In this document: piece by piece, positions 1 to 10,130 of the stretch
Layout: the number at the start of each line of letters is the position of its first letter
Numbering within the stretch: the stretch's first letter is position 1
NCBI GenBank assembly: GCA_049999725.1
Contig: JBNGIS010034122.1
Location: 1-34,741 of the forward strand
DNA length: 34,741 bases
Source: Haplomitrium mnioides
Taxonomy: Eukaryota > Marchantiophyta > Haplomitriopsida > Calobryales
Direction: 5' to 3'
The notes under the pieces: generated by a model
Told to the model about the DNA's origin: nothing
Seen by the model: only the letters and a program-made list of their open reading frames with translations
The model's database searches: none
Translations under genes and position numbers: made by a program

Positions 1-470
1 GAAACTTTTGCTTATTTCAAGTCAAAGACAAGTACTTATTATGAATTTTATTCAAATTCTTCTATATTTTAATTTACTAAAATTTTTTTAATCTTTTTTT
101 TTAATTTTCACCTCTACAAATCCAAATATTTATTGAAGCTCATTTGAATACTTTTAGCGCTTGAGGCAATCTTTGAAATTTGAATCATCAAGACATGTTT
201 TACTGAACTACTTTTATCTCTTTGGTGCTTTGTGATGTTGTAGTCAAATATAATTGCCAATTGTTTCTTCATCATGGCCAATAAATGAAAGAAAGAAAAA
301 AACTTACAAACCATTGAAGAAAATGTTATACCGATGGTCAAAAGTACTTGGAAGTTGCGATAGATGGAATGGATAAAAAAAACAACCATTCCACACTATC
401 CTTTGCCACCAAAAAAACATTGATAAAGATTGTTTGGTGGGTGTGCATGTTGTTGGTGCCTTGATATTCA
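1..470. other. AT-rich stretch without recognisable gene
   Basis: Strongly AT-rich sequence with homopolymer A/T runs and frequent stops in all frames. The short open frames do not resemble any family I know. It may be flanking or intronic sequence of the decayed DUF7869-type gene that follows, but nothing in the sequence proves this. Confidence 0.4.
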
Positions 471-479
471 ATCATGCTA

Positions 480-1410
480 TTTCTTCAAGGGTCTTCTTAA
501 CCTGCAGAAACTTGAGAAGCAATTCCAATTTGACAGCTATGATGCTCAATAGAATATTTAAATGACTTTGAAGAGCAATTACCTCTGACTTTGTATCTTG
601 AGTTAGACAATACAATACGAGAGAATAAGAATTCCATCTAATTTGGATATCTTAGTCTCCTTATTGCCAAGAATGTTTTTCAAAAATCAAGGTGGGATTT
701 CTCATGGTTGGCCATATTCATGATCAAATCGATCAAATATTCAACAAATTATTGAAATGTGTCAAAGCTTTCACGATTATGAGTCTTAGCAATGGGCTAC
801 ATTTCTCTTATAATCCTGAACCTCGGGTAACTCTTTTGATGGAACTTCAAATTCCAAATTGTTTATGCAACAACGTCCCTTTCTGGTTCAATGGATACAT
901 GATATTTTTTTCAATCAACAATTCAAGTTCAAGTTCAGTGATTCGAAGACAAAGACTTGGAGCAGACATTTTTCAATAGATGGATATTAGTTACCTCCAG
1001 ATAGTATTTGTCAACTCAAGTGCATACGTGAAGTGGACAGAGAAACTTTAAGTTCAATGTTGACTCCTCTCAAGGCATATTCTGAAATTAAATGATCTCA
1101 AAAGGAAGAAAGAGAAGTTGATGTAGAGAAAGTAGTCTTTGCAATAAGGGACAACATAAGTGAGTATTACTACAAGTTCTTTACAGATTCGGATATTCAA
1201 TGATGGAATGACTTTTTCCTTACCCAACAAGAGATTGTAGCTTACATCCTTGAAAGAAAAAAACGAGGACTCAAAGAAAAATTCACCTTTCCACCTTTAC
1301 AACCGGTAAGTACTTGTAATGATTTTGAGAATATTCATCTAGATTCTCAATTTGATGTTCAACAGACCGAGGAAGATGTTCAAGTAGAACATATACGTTT
1401 TACACGTTGA
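480..1410 (+). pseudogene. Decayed DUF7869-type gene
   Basis: Degenerate coding region of the plant/animal family with the DUF7869 domain, whose hallmark is a VGHTHDxIDQ-type motif; its function is not established and many copies sit in repetitive DNA. Seen here: a block reading LTLYLELDNTIRENKN from position 579, an in-frame TAG just before FGYLSLLIAKNVFQKS, a frameshift near 690, then VGFLMVGHIHDQIDQIF from 692, followed by a KAFTIMSL segment and a PEPRVTLL segment typical of the same domain. A tail around 1300-1400 is acidic (QQTEEDVQVEH). Several stops after 979 break the C-terminal part. Family assignment comes from recognising the motif, not from a search. I infer a dead copy; the true ends and any introns cannot be set. 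Confidence 0.55.
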
Positions 1411-2380
1411 GCTGTCTATGATGGAGCACCTAGACCTCAAGACGCAACTATTTCATATGATACTATATACAAGTATAAATTTGGCAACCTACATGAAGAA
1501 AAAGCCATGTCATAAGGAAGATCCTCCCAACCCAAAATGAGTACATGTTCAATGGTTTGCTTGTGAGGCTGAGAATGCATTTTTCTTACAATACTTTCTC
1601 GAAAAAATAGCAAGAACAAAAAGGAAATGCAAAACCAAGTTACATATTGATATACTTGATGTAACACAAATCATGATTTTGTCTTTTAATTTTCTTCTCA
1701 CTCAAAAAAACCAATTATAGAAAACCACTCTAGCTACCATTACATCAAATCAATTTGAGTACGAAAGACAAAAAGCAATCAATCCTGATGTGTTTGAAAG
1801 AGATTCAATCAATGTTATTAACACTGAGGTAGATCGTGTTAATCTCGATGAATCTTCTAAAGCTGAATCCGAAGAAGTTGACATGAGCGACAAAAGTCAT
1901 TTAGGAACCCTATTGTATATTGCGTACTTTCAAGTTATATTGTCATTTAAGATTGTTGTTTAAAAAATACCTATGAATGTTATCAATGAATTTCTTGACT
2001 TTATGCCACCTTGAACTTTTTAGTGCAAACCATTCCAAGTTCAATTTTATTCTCTATGAATGAAACTTAAATATGTAATTATTATTTTCATTTGGTTTGT
2101 GAAATATTTTCTGATCCAAAAATATAATCATATTCTTTCCTTGTTATTGTTTGCTACAAGAGTTTAATATTTTGGTATTGCTGAAGTGTGTGCCAAAATT
2201 GACTACTTAATCTTTTGCTTGTAAGTACTTTGATGTAAAACTTGAAACCTTTAGCGCGCTCAGACTCAGATGTAAAGGTTTGCACTCTTTTACTTTTAGA
2301 TTCTGAATCAAGAAAAACCAAAATCTTAAGTGTGTCTAGAAAAAAAAAATTTGTAGGCTCATTTATATTCAGATGTTGAA
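1411..2380. other. Probable tail of the DUF7869-type pseudogene, then AT-rich spacer
   Basis: On the plus strand many short open stretches separated by stops continue after 1410, up to about 1900 (for example around ATISYDTIYKYKFGNL). They could be the decayed 3' part of the preceding gene. From about 1920 the sequence is AT-rich and I recognise nothing in it. Minus-strand open frames here look like chance. Confidence 0.3.
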
Positions 2381-2610
2381 GTCTGAACCCTCTGCGCACA
2401 TAGACTTTGATGCGCAAGTCAAAACCTCCTACGGGCAAAGACTCTGTTGCGGAACTTAAAACATGGGTTCAACATAGTCTTTGTTGTCGAGTGTTCATAT
2501 GTTGAGATCAAAAGTCTATGCGCACATAGACTTTGGTGTGGTCCAGGAGTGTTCAGATGTTGAGCTCGGATTCCTATGTGTGCATAGACTTTTGTGTGGA
2601 AGTCCAAGCC
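2380..2610. repeat. Degenerate repeats with CTATGCGCACATAG-type palindromic core
   Basis: At least three partial units carry a near-palindromic core (TGCGCACATAGACTT at 2393 and 2519, TGTGTGCATAGACTT at 2577) preceded by a TTCAGATGTTGA-like block. Spacing is about 126 bp and 58 bp, so units of about 60 bp with one decayed copy are likely. The core matches those of the regular arrays at 6984, 25150, 31170 and 31508. Isolated core-like sequences also occur near 3095, 5008 and 5278. The open frames across this stretch are by-products of the repeats. Confidence 0.55.
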
Positions 2611-3424
2611 TTTTGCACGTACTAAATTTGATATACAACCCTAAATCTTCTATATACAATGACCACCATGTACAACTTAGATTCTACACCGCTTAAAGAC
2701 TCTCTTGTAGAACTCAAAGCCTGTTGTTTGGAAAACTCTAGTCAAAATCTTATAGATGTTTGCTTGTTTGCACTCTCAACTAAATCCCAGCGTCTTTTTG
2801 ATTCTAAACTATGACTCCTTTGCAAATATGATTCTCAGAATTAAAATATATTTTCAATTGCTGAAAGCTTCTAAAATATGCCCACTTTAGCCTTTTTGCA
2901 CATGGATTTTCAACTACACAAGAAAGCTTCTTTCTTGCTTGAACTTAAATCCATGCAATGTTTTGTTTTGTTGGTTATTGTGTCTACGATTCCAAACTCA
3001 TTCCTTTGACTTCTAGTTTGCTTGGGCATTTTTCTCATGTTTTTTGTTTTCTTTTTTCAAAAAAAAAAAAAAAAACCGTTTTAAAGAGCACCATGTCTAT
3101 GCGTACATAAACTTTCTGCAACCAAACTTATTTCAAAATAACTTATTTTGACATATATTTCAATTTTTGGGCTTCAAAATGTAATCAATGATAAATGCAG
3201 ATTTATTTTATAATCATACTTTATTTTTTATACTTTTCATCGATTTCATGATTTCCAATATTTTCATAAAAACTAAGAATATTATTTGATTTTTCACAAT
3301 AAAATTGATTCTTGCTCTGTTATACTTGTTTAAACAACAAAAAGTGAAGCTCAAAAACTCACGTATTTTTTTTTTAAATAACCTTGCTTTCTCTGTTTTT
3401 TTAGCTCAAAAACTACGTTTTTTC
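2611..3424. other. AT-rich spacer
   Basis: No gene recognised. Contains long T and A homopolymers (for example around 3045-3075) and one isolated palindrome-core relative near 3095 (CTATGCGTACATAA). Confidence 0.4.
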
Positions 3425-3838
3425 CTAAAAACAAAAGTTCTTGTTTTCAGTAGCTTGTTTCATGTTCAATGTAGCAGATGCTATCTCTAATTGTTTTCTT
3501 TTTTTCCTCAAATAGAGGATGTAGTATATATATCTAGGTTGCACGGTAATGGGCACTTGCCTTCTATTATAGATAGTGGAGACATAATTAGGTGACCAAT
3601 ACTGTCTCCAATCCTCAATGTCAGCCAAATATGGCTGCCAAAATTCATGATAACCATCTATGAGCAGCCTTTCAAAATGGTGAAACAAACCTTTCCATGC
3701 CATGGAAGGTGTAGTAAGAGCAGAATTCCGTAATGTTTGCAAGTCACACCAAACATCAAACTCTTGGATAAAATCATCCTGATCAATAGTGCCTACTGCA
3801 CCAAAGAATCTCCTTGGATTTTTTGTGGCCCTATACAT
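3425..3838 (-). pseudogene. Retroelement gag-like fragment
   Basis: An open frame of 137 codons. Its N-terminal half (FFGAVGTIDQDDF, WCDLQTLRNSALTTP, MAWKGLFHHFE, GYHEFW) has the tryptophan-rich helical look of plant LTR-retrotransposon capsid regions. The C-terminal part after about residue 75 does not look like gag and runs into low-complexity sequence, so the fragment is probably cut there. The protease-like fragment at 4066-4500 lies upstream on the same strand, the reverse of the usual gag-to-protease order, so the two may come from different insertions or a rearranged one. The assignment is by general resemblance only. Confidence 0.35.
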
Positions 3839-4065
3839 TTCACCTATATCCTATGACAAAAGAGATGTACCTAAGTGCTAAAAGAGTTTCCTTCTCTTTG
3901 TCTGATGTATGGTTACTTACCAGTTGTTGAGTTATAGGTCCAAGCTTGATGCGACTGCAAGTGACTCCATATAGCAACCTTCTACTCTTTGGCTTTTTGT
4001 TGACCTCTACTCACCTGAACTCACTCACAACTCATAGTCTATGTTGTTGCCACTCAACCACTTAC

Positions 4066-4500
4066 CTACAAGTCAGTTGATATGCTCAAATAAACACAAG
4101 TGACCCTTCCGTCTTCTCTGGATATGGCACACTTTGCTTGCCAATCATAGTTGATTGATCTTTTGTTTTCATCCCAAATCATCGAACCATAATTTGTGTC
4201 AATCGCCCACTTTCTTTTCTTGTAGATATCTTTGGAGACAAGATTAGTTTTGGATCCATGATCAATGAGTGCAGTCACTAGATCTGACAAGTCCTTTATC
4301 CGATCATAGTCTTAGTAGTGGCTTAAGCCCAATGGTTTTTGAATAATGACTTAAAGATTTTGCATTTTCTTGATCCAACTACACTTTATGATTGGTGTGA
4401 CATTGAACTAATTCCAACTCCTCCTCTTTTGTGACTCTTTTCTCAAAAGCATTGGCTATTGCTATTTCTCCTATCAATTGTCTCTTTCTCATAGTAGTAT
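4066..4500 (-). pseudogene. Retroelement aspartic-protease-like fragment
   Basis: The minus strand reads TALIDHGSKTNLVSKDIYKK, which fits the start of a retropepsin-like domain: hydrophobic-hydrophobic-D-x-G-S followed by NLxS. The catalytic triplet is DHG rather than DTG/DSG, as in some plant retroelement proteases. Upstream, to about 4500, a charged segment (ANAFEKRVTKEEELELV) continues with an in-frame TAG and a frameshift near 4310. Downstream the frame ends after about 70 codons, so most of the polyprotein is missing. It ends close to the repeat that starts at 4556. I infer a truncated pol fragment, not a functional protease. Confidence 0.4.
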
Positions 4501-4555
4501 TTATGATCACATTTTGAAAATTTTCTTAACAGTCACAATAATCTTTTTGAATAAT

Positions 4556-4800
4556 AGCCACTACTTTGAACAAGGAACCTCTACTGAGTTCTTGTTGTAT
4601 TTTTTGTTGCAAAATTATTTATTTTCAAAATTTTTCTTCAAAAATACTATTTTTGATAGCTACAAATTTTTCTATAAAAAAACAATCCAAAACCTGAAAA
4701 TTGGTTTATTCAAATAACTGCTATATTTTGAAAAAACTTTAACGTTCAATATTTAGTAAAAAAAAAAAGTAAAACCAAAAATATTATATCATAGTAAAAT
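4556..4800. repeat. Copy 1 of an unnamed repeat beginning AGCCACTACTTTGAAC
   Basis: The first 40 bases match 6597-6636 closely, including two internal near-repeats of CCGCTACT. Weaker similarity continues for about 200 bp of AT-rich sequence: both copies carry GGTTATTCAAATA-like then AAAACTTTA-like blocks in the same order. The sequence 5' of the start differs in the two copies, so this is a true boundary and probably the end of a mobile element. No transposase is visible. Confidence 0.5.
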
Positions 4801-5445
4801 AAATAAATAAGATAGAATATTGAAAAAACATAGTAAAGCTATATAGTCATTTTATAATGTTTTCTTAAAATTTTAAGAAAAACCTTCAAGATACAAATCC
4901 TAAAACATTTACGAAAAAGAAATCTTAAAAAAATTGATGTTACATTATACAATGACATATAGATCTCTAATCTAGTAAGAGTTGCTTTGAAAAAAAAAAA
5001 AAACCTATGCTTGCATAGACTTCAAGCTCGCACATTGTAAAAGATGATGTTTTTCTTAAAAATCGATCCGACATTCCAAGGCAAGCAAGCAATGAATCAT
5101 TAGTAACATAAAAAATTGAATATCCAAAATAAAATCACAACAATGATTCAGCTATAGAATAATATTTTTGTTGAAGATTGCAACAATTTTAATGAATAGC
5201 TAAAGAAGAAAACCAAAAACTCACTATAATTGAAGAAAATTTGTACAAAAATCCAAATCAGTCAAAATGGAGCTTCTATACCAGCATAGACTTTGTTGCT
5301 AATTTTTACAAAAACCAATAGGTTTTACTCAAAAATCATTTTGGGAAAGAAAAAGAATTGTGAAGAAAATACTTATTAATAATTATTTGGAATTCTACAA
5401 GAATAAAAATCAATCACAAAATATTTTGGAAGAAAAAATACTTTA
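4801..5445. other. AT-rich spacer
   Basis: No gene recognised. Contains poly-A runs and two isolated relatives of the palindromic core (CTATGCTTGCATAG near 5008 and a weaker one near 5278). Confidence 0.4.
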
Positions 5446-6592
5446 TTATTTTTGAAAAGTACATGAGTATGGAGCTACAACTTTAGTTCTATCCTCTTCA
5501 AGAAGAATGGTCTCATCTAAATCGATAGATTGAGAAACTTCAACATTTGCAGTTACAAGAGAATCATGTTGGGACTTTCTAGTCTTGGAAATCACAATAA
5601 ATTTACTAGATGCACTAGCAGTACTAGGAGGAATAGACTCCTTATGGAACACATATACAATCTATGACTTTATGACATCAAATGGAAAAGAAGCCATTGT
5701 CAAAACTCTCTAGAGAATATAGATAGACTGACGTCTATCATATTCCACAACAATGCAATTTCACATCAACTTCAAAGAACATACAAGGTCTATGCTAGAC
5801 TTAGAACAAAGATCTAAGTTCCAATCTTGCTCTATTGACAAATGGTCAATGAAAAAGTTGTACAAAACCTGAGGCTTTTGGTACACATTCACATAAGCAT
5901 TATCTCTTAGATGTTTAAGTTTCACCGAAATAACTAGGCAGCTAAAAACACTCTGCATTATCTGTCGATGACAGTCCCTTGCATCGTCGAATTGTACGTT
6001 GAAGAGATTCATGCTTTGTTTGCCTTCCTTGGTCCAATAGCCCATAGTCTAATACTCATGGACGTGAGTGATTCTAAGACCTCCAAATAGTGAATGTTGT
6101 TTCCATCCTTGTAGAAATTAAAAAAAAAAATAACACATTGCAAAGAAAGTAAAAGAAAAGTAAACAAGATAAATTAAAATACTAAAAATGGAAACAGAAC
6201 TTACCAGATGTCGTGGTTGATGGCACAACAAACCTCCAAAAGAGCACTCTCCATGATGTCAAATTGTTGAGAATAATGAATTATCACAAAAGACCAAAAA
6301 TTAGAAGTTATAAGAGCGGCAAAAGAAGAGACCATGTCAAAAATGTTGTCTTTTATGAAGGGTTCAAAATTGTCATGCTTACATTCTCTTAGATTATACC
6401 CATAAGGAATATTAACAATTGCTCAAGTGAAACTTTGGGGTTTCACCAAGCCCTTCAATTGCTGAGTGTTGGACTCCCTATGGACTTGATAAAATACCAC
6501 ATTGAATCCATCAACATAGGACAATAAGTCCTCATCTTGTTCTTCAATTGGAGGGATGGCAACATCATTTTAATGTTTTTCCTTCTACTCTC
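5446..6592 (-). pseudogene. DNA amino-methyltransferase-like gene, partial copy A
   Basis: Second, truncated copy of the gene described at 7514-8408 and 24693-25067. Reading the minus strand from 6592, it starts inside the methyltransferase exon. Motif IV is altered (NIPYG around 6395-6412, where copy B has DIPYG). A 97-bp intron follows, then the C-terminal exon. The motif I region is badly eroded (LDLCSKSSID against LDLYFGSGTG in copy B). The acidic tail ending in LDETILLEEDRT is shared with copy B. There is an in-frame TGA just before NCIVVEYDRRQ and at least one frameshift after the intron. Homology with copy B stops at about 6592, where the AGCCGCTACTTTGAAC repeat begins, so the 5' half is missing. 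Loss of both catalytic motifs argues against activity. Confidence 0.6.
6108..6204 (-). other. Intron in methyltransferase-like copy A
   Basis: On the minus strand the exon ends CATCTG and the intron opens with GTAAGT (from 6204) and closes with a pyrimidine-poor TTTCTACAAG (to 6108). Copy B has an intron of similar length at the same place (8132-8232, GTGAGT...TTGCAAG). Conservation of the intron position in both copies shows that they arose by DNA duplication, not retroposition. Confidence 0.6.
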
Positions 6593-6596
6593 AATA

Positions 6597-6900
6597 GCCG
6601 CTACTTTGAACTAAGAACCGCTACTGAGTTCCTATTTCACTTGGTAGTCGAAAATGTTTTTTTTGGTGATTTGGCATTAAAAAGCATCAAATTTACGTTT
6701 GAAGTCTTCTTTTTGAAAAGAAAATATTTTTTTATAAACACAAAATGCATATTTTACATTGAGATTATATTTCAAACATTTTTTTGTAGAAAATACCTTG
6801 CAAAGCAAGCATTTTGGTTATTCAAATATTTTATAAAAACTTTACACTATTGTGAATAAACTAAATTCATCAAAAATAAAATAAAACATATATCTTTTGG
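6597..6900. repeat. Copy 2 of the unnamed repeat beginning AGCCGCTACTTTGAAC
   Basis: Starts exactly where homology between methyltransferase copies A and B ends, so it interrupts or replaced the 5' part of copy A. Similar to 4556-4800 and to the last 14 bases of the window. The 103-codon plus-strand frame across it is low-complexity and AT-driven; I do not treat it as a gene. Confidence 0.5.
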
Positions 6901-6983
6901 TGGAAAAAAATTACAAGAAAACGTAAATGTCTAGTCGAGTAAGGGCTTTGAACTTGACTTTGAGCATCGTAGCTAACAAATCA

Positions 6984-7280
6984 TATGCAAGCATAGACTC
7001 CAAACCAGAACCGTAAAGCCTATGTATCAATAGACTCCGAGCAAGAATCTTAAAGCCTGTGTGTGCTTAGACTTTGAACAAGAACAATGAAGCTATCCAC
7101 ACATGGACTTTGAACTAGAACCCTAGAGCTATTGCAAACCAAGATTCTAAACAAGAACCCTACAGCCTATGCAAGCATAGACATTGAACAAGAACCCTTT
7201 GGCTTATGGGTGAAGGGACTCTGAACAATAACCTGAGAGTTTATGCATGCAGGGAATGCAAACAAGAACTAGATAGCCTT
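6984..7280. repeat. Tandem array, about 37-bp period, palindromic core
   Basis: About eight units with starts at 6984, 7021, 7058, 7094, 7130, 7168, 7205 and 7242 (intervals 36-38). Each has a CTATGCAAGCATAG-like core followed by ACTTTGAACAAGAACCC-like spacer. The core is related to the 24-bp array at 25150, but the spacer is about 13 bp longer. Units differ by several substitutions, so the array is old. Confidence 0.7.
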
Positions 7281-7513
7281 AATGCGCAACAACACTAAAC
7301 AATGCGCAAAGACTCGAAATCATCCTTAGATTAGCAATTGACTTTAAACCATTCTTAAACTATCAAATGAGTCAAACTATTCTTAAGCCAACCAAACTAA
7401 ATCGTGATGAAAAGACTTGAAATAGATTGAGAAAGCAACAAGATGAAACTTTGGTAAATAAAAATTTGGAAAACATAAACTTTATTAGTAATACAAATTG
7501 TTCAAACAGATAC
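7281..7513. other. Short spacer downstream of copy B
   Basis: AT-rich, no gene recognised. It lies just 3' of the stop codon of the methyltransferase-like copy B and probably holds its former 3' UTR. Confidence 0.35.
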
Positions 7514-8131
7514 TTAGACTCCATCCTCTTCAGGAGAAATTGTCTCATCTAAATCCATAGACTGAGCATCTGCAGCCGTTAGAGAACCCTGTCGAAACTT
7601 TCCAGTCCCCAATATTACAATAGAGTCGCCAGAAGCACTTGCAATACTAGGAGGAACATGTTCCTTGTGGTATGCAAAAACTATCTGTGACTCAATCATA
7701 TCGGATGGCAAGAAAGCCATCGTCAAAACCCTTTGAGGAATATAAATAGACTGACGTCTATTATATTCCACGGCGATGCAGTTTTGCATCAGCTTTAAGG
7801 GATAGACAAGGCCTGTACCAGACCCAAAGTAGAGATCAAGGATCCAATCCTGTTCTGTTGATAAATGGTCAACAAAAAAATTGTAGAGAGCCTACGGCTT
7901 CTTATAAACATTGACAGAAGCATCATCTCTTGAATGTTTAAGTTTTGCCAAAACTTCAAGGCAACTAAAAACACTCCACATAATCTGTTGAGGAAGTATG
8001 GTCGCAGAAGCAGGCTGCAAATTAAAGAGGCACATGCTCCTTTTTCCTTCGTTAGTCCACTAGCCCACCGTCCAATACTCGTGAGCATATGTGATTCTGG
8101 AACCACATGAATGATGAATATTGCTTTTGTC

Positions 8132-8232
8132 CTTGCAAAAAGAAAAACAATCAAATCAAACATTGCAACCAAAATATAGGAGAAGTAAAAAACAGAGAAA
8201 TCAAAAACAAAAAAAAATAAAGAACAACTCAC
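8132..8232 (-). other. Intron in methyltransferase-like copy B
   Basis: The minus-strand donor GTGAGT begins at 8232 and the acceptor TTTTTGCAAG ends at 8132; length 101 bp. Same position as the 97-bp intron of copy A. Confidence 0.6.
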
Positions 8233-8403
8233 TAGATGTTGTGGTCAATTTCACAGCAAACTTCAGAAAAGGCATCCTCGATGATGCCAAATTGTTGTGA
8301 AGAATGAATTATCACAAAAGACCAAAAGTCCAAAGTTGTAGCTGCCGCAAAAGATGATACCATATCAAAAATGCCATCTTTTGAAAAAGGTTGAGTCATC
8401 ATG

Positions 8404-8408
8404 CTTGC
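8404..8408. repeat. Target-site duplication, left (CTTGC)
   Basis: CTTGC lies directly before the 5' LTR and is repeated at 24693-24697 directly after the 3' LTR. The joined flanks align with the uninterrupted sequence of copy A near 6375-6410, which confirms the insertion point inside the methyltransferase-like exon. Confidence 0.85.
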
Positions 8409-8821
8409 TGTGAGAGCACAATTGCTGACAGAAGGTCAAAAACAGCTTGAATGAGTTCTCTTCGGCGTGGTGGAGTAAGAAGGAAATGGTAAAGTTTTAG
8501 TTTTGTGTATAACAAGTGTAAAAATGTAGATAAGTACTTATGAGGAGGAAGTTTTGAGGTAATTATGAGGAGGAAAATTTTGAGGTAATTGGCCAAGGAG
8601 AGAAGGCTGAGCTACAAGGAAGTTGATTGTTTTATTTTAGAAAAAGAAAATTTTGATAAAACTAATCTATTTGTTGAAGGCCAGCTAGCTCCTAGCTACT
8701 CCTATCTAGAGTGACTTCAACTAGAGTGTTGGTGGACAGCTTGCCTAGAAGCCAGTTGAATTATATTGAAGGATGGTTGCCTGTGCCCTGAACTAGGTCC
8801 GTCTAGGGGCAGAATTAAGCG

Positions 8822-9100
8822 ATGGCCTTACACCCAATAAGGGGCTACCTCTCGAAAGAAGGAGAGAGTGTAGTGCTTATATATGTGTGCAAGTTCACAG
8901 GAGAAGACTTATGGGATAAAATGCAGCGCTACCGTTCGACAAGTTCGTGGAAACGACATGTCAAAGAAATGCTCGAATGTCTCTCTGAAGGAAAACGATC
9001 TGATGCAAAATGCCTTGTTCTGAAGAATCACATGTGGTGTCAAGACCCTACAAAATATGAATTTTCTAGCAGCAACAAAGATCTCTTGCGAAGCATTTGA
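8822..9100 (+). other. Open frame of 92 codons inside the 5' LTR
   Basis: Starts at ATG (MALHPIRGYLSKEGES...) and ends at TGA. The 3' LTR has the same frame at 21864-22142 with the same length and stop, but its first codon is GTG. I count roughly 19 amino-acid changes in 92 residues and about 39 base changes in 280. This spread gives no clear sign of selection on protein sequence. No family recognised. It may be a chance frame inherited by both LTRs. Confidence 0.3.
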
Positions 9101-9974
9101 TGCAAAAAATCATATGCGTGGAAGTCCTACGAAATAGCAATGTGTGAAGAATTCCTATGAAATCTCTGTGTGAAGAATCGTTGTTGTGGATGGAAGGAGA
9201 TTCCATAAGCAAAAATGAAATCGATTGGCAATGAATGTGAAGAAATCAACTGTGTCTAAGGGTCTCGATGTACAAAGGTAAATATGAAGAACATCCATGT
9301 GAAAGAAGAATTGAACAAGTTGCAATGAAGCGCTTGTGCAAATTGAAGGAGGATACTTGCAAGGTGTGAACTTATATAGAATGGTGAAGGAGAATCATTC
9401 CATTACAAACGAGCTGCAAGCAGAGGCCTATGAAGCGAATTCCCTGTGAGAAAACGAACAAGAAAATTTAACCTGTTGCAAAAGAATTGATCATTCTACT
9501 ATGGAAGGGACGCCTTTAATTGACACATGTAGAAGATTCAGCTGAAGAAAATTGGCCAGCTAAAGGAATTGACTGGCTGCAACTAATTCGCAGAATTAAA
9601 GCTGAAGAAGTCTGAATGTTGTGAATAAACGATTTGTGATGAATGATGTAACTGAGACCTACTGTGGGTTGTCCAGGTGTGAGGATCGAGAAGAATTTCT
9701 ACAAAGATGTAGACCCAACCACGTTGAAGTCCTGCAAAAAATGTTATGGAGGGAAGGAAATCGATTAGAGAGGAAAATACCAGGCGATGAAGGTTTGCAA
9801 GGCCTACTGCGATGCAAAACATCCCTGTGAGAGAAGAATTGACAGAAGCCTCCACGCGAGATGAGATTGAATATGAAGGAAGAGGTACTCTGCGGATCCA
9901 AAGGAGAGAGTGAAACTAGTTTCCGAAAAATAGATCGTAAATGAAGTCCGAAAAGAAATCGGAAGTGAATCCTC

Positions 9975-10130
9975 CGATGTGGGGTGCCCCGGTTAAGTTG
10001 GATCCGAATTGAGTCCAAAGTGGGGATCTGTGTGGGTATCCGATGTGGGGTGCCTCGGTTAAGTGGGTTTCGAGTGGAGATCCTAAGTGGGGTACTCCGG
10101 TTAAAAGGGATTCGAAGTGGAGTGTCCAAT
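9975..10130 (+). repeat. Short tandem motif block in the 5' LTR
   Basis: Three degenerate units around the motif GTGGGGTGCCCCGGTTAAG followed by a GGATCCGA/GGGTTCGA-type block and GTGGAG. The same block is in the 3' LTR at about 23015-23170. Closely related motifs occur in both GC-rich LTR-like sequences (for example 17100-17165, 17525-17590 and the reverse strand of 28830-28930 and 29170-29290), which suggests shared ancestry of these LTRs. Confidence 0.6.

Larger units (their letters stand above)
7514..8408 (-). pseudogene. DNA amino-methyltransferase-like gene, copy B, C-terminal part
   Basis: Continuation of the exon at 24693-25067, separated from it by the Gypsy insertion. From 8408 the minus strand reads KHDDSTFF, shifts frame, then gives TTLDFWSFVIIHSSQQFGII, ending at an intron (8132-8232). 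The last exon holds motif I of an amino-methyltransferase, LDLYFGSGTG (about 7811-7838; consensus DxFxGSGT), then NCIAVEYNRRQSIYI, which fits the acidic end of the second strand that binds S-adenosylmethionine. The acidic tail LDETISPEEDGV ends at a stop at 7514. Motif IV precedes motif I, the order of beta-class N4-cytosine/N6-adenine methyltransferases. An in-frame TAG at 7892-7894 stands where copy A has CAG. The family fold is recognised by motifs; the target base is unknown. Confidence 0.6.

Noticed and set aside
4556-4600. Helitron end
   Set aside because: No 5' TC or 3' CTRRT with hairpin could be matched to the AGCC end in either orientation, and no Rep/helicase sequence is visible.
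6548-6859. 103-codon plus-strand frame
   Set aside because: Crosses the junction between methyltransferase copy A and the AGCC repeat and is AT-rich low-complexity sequence; not a plausible gene.
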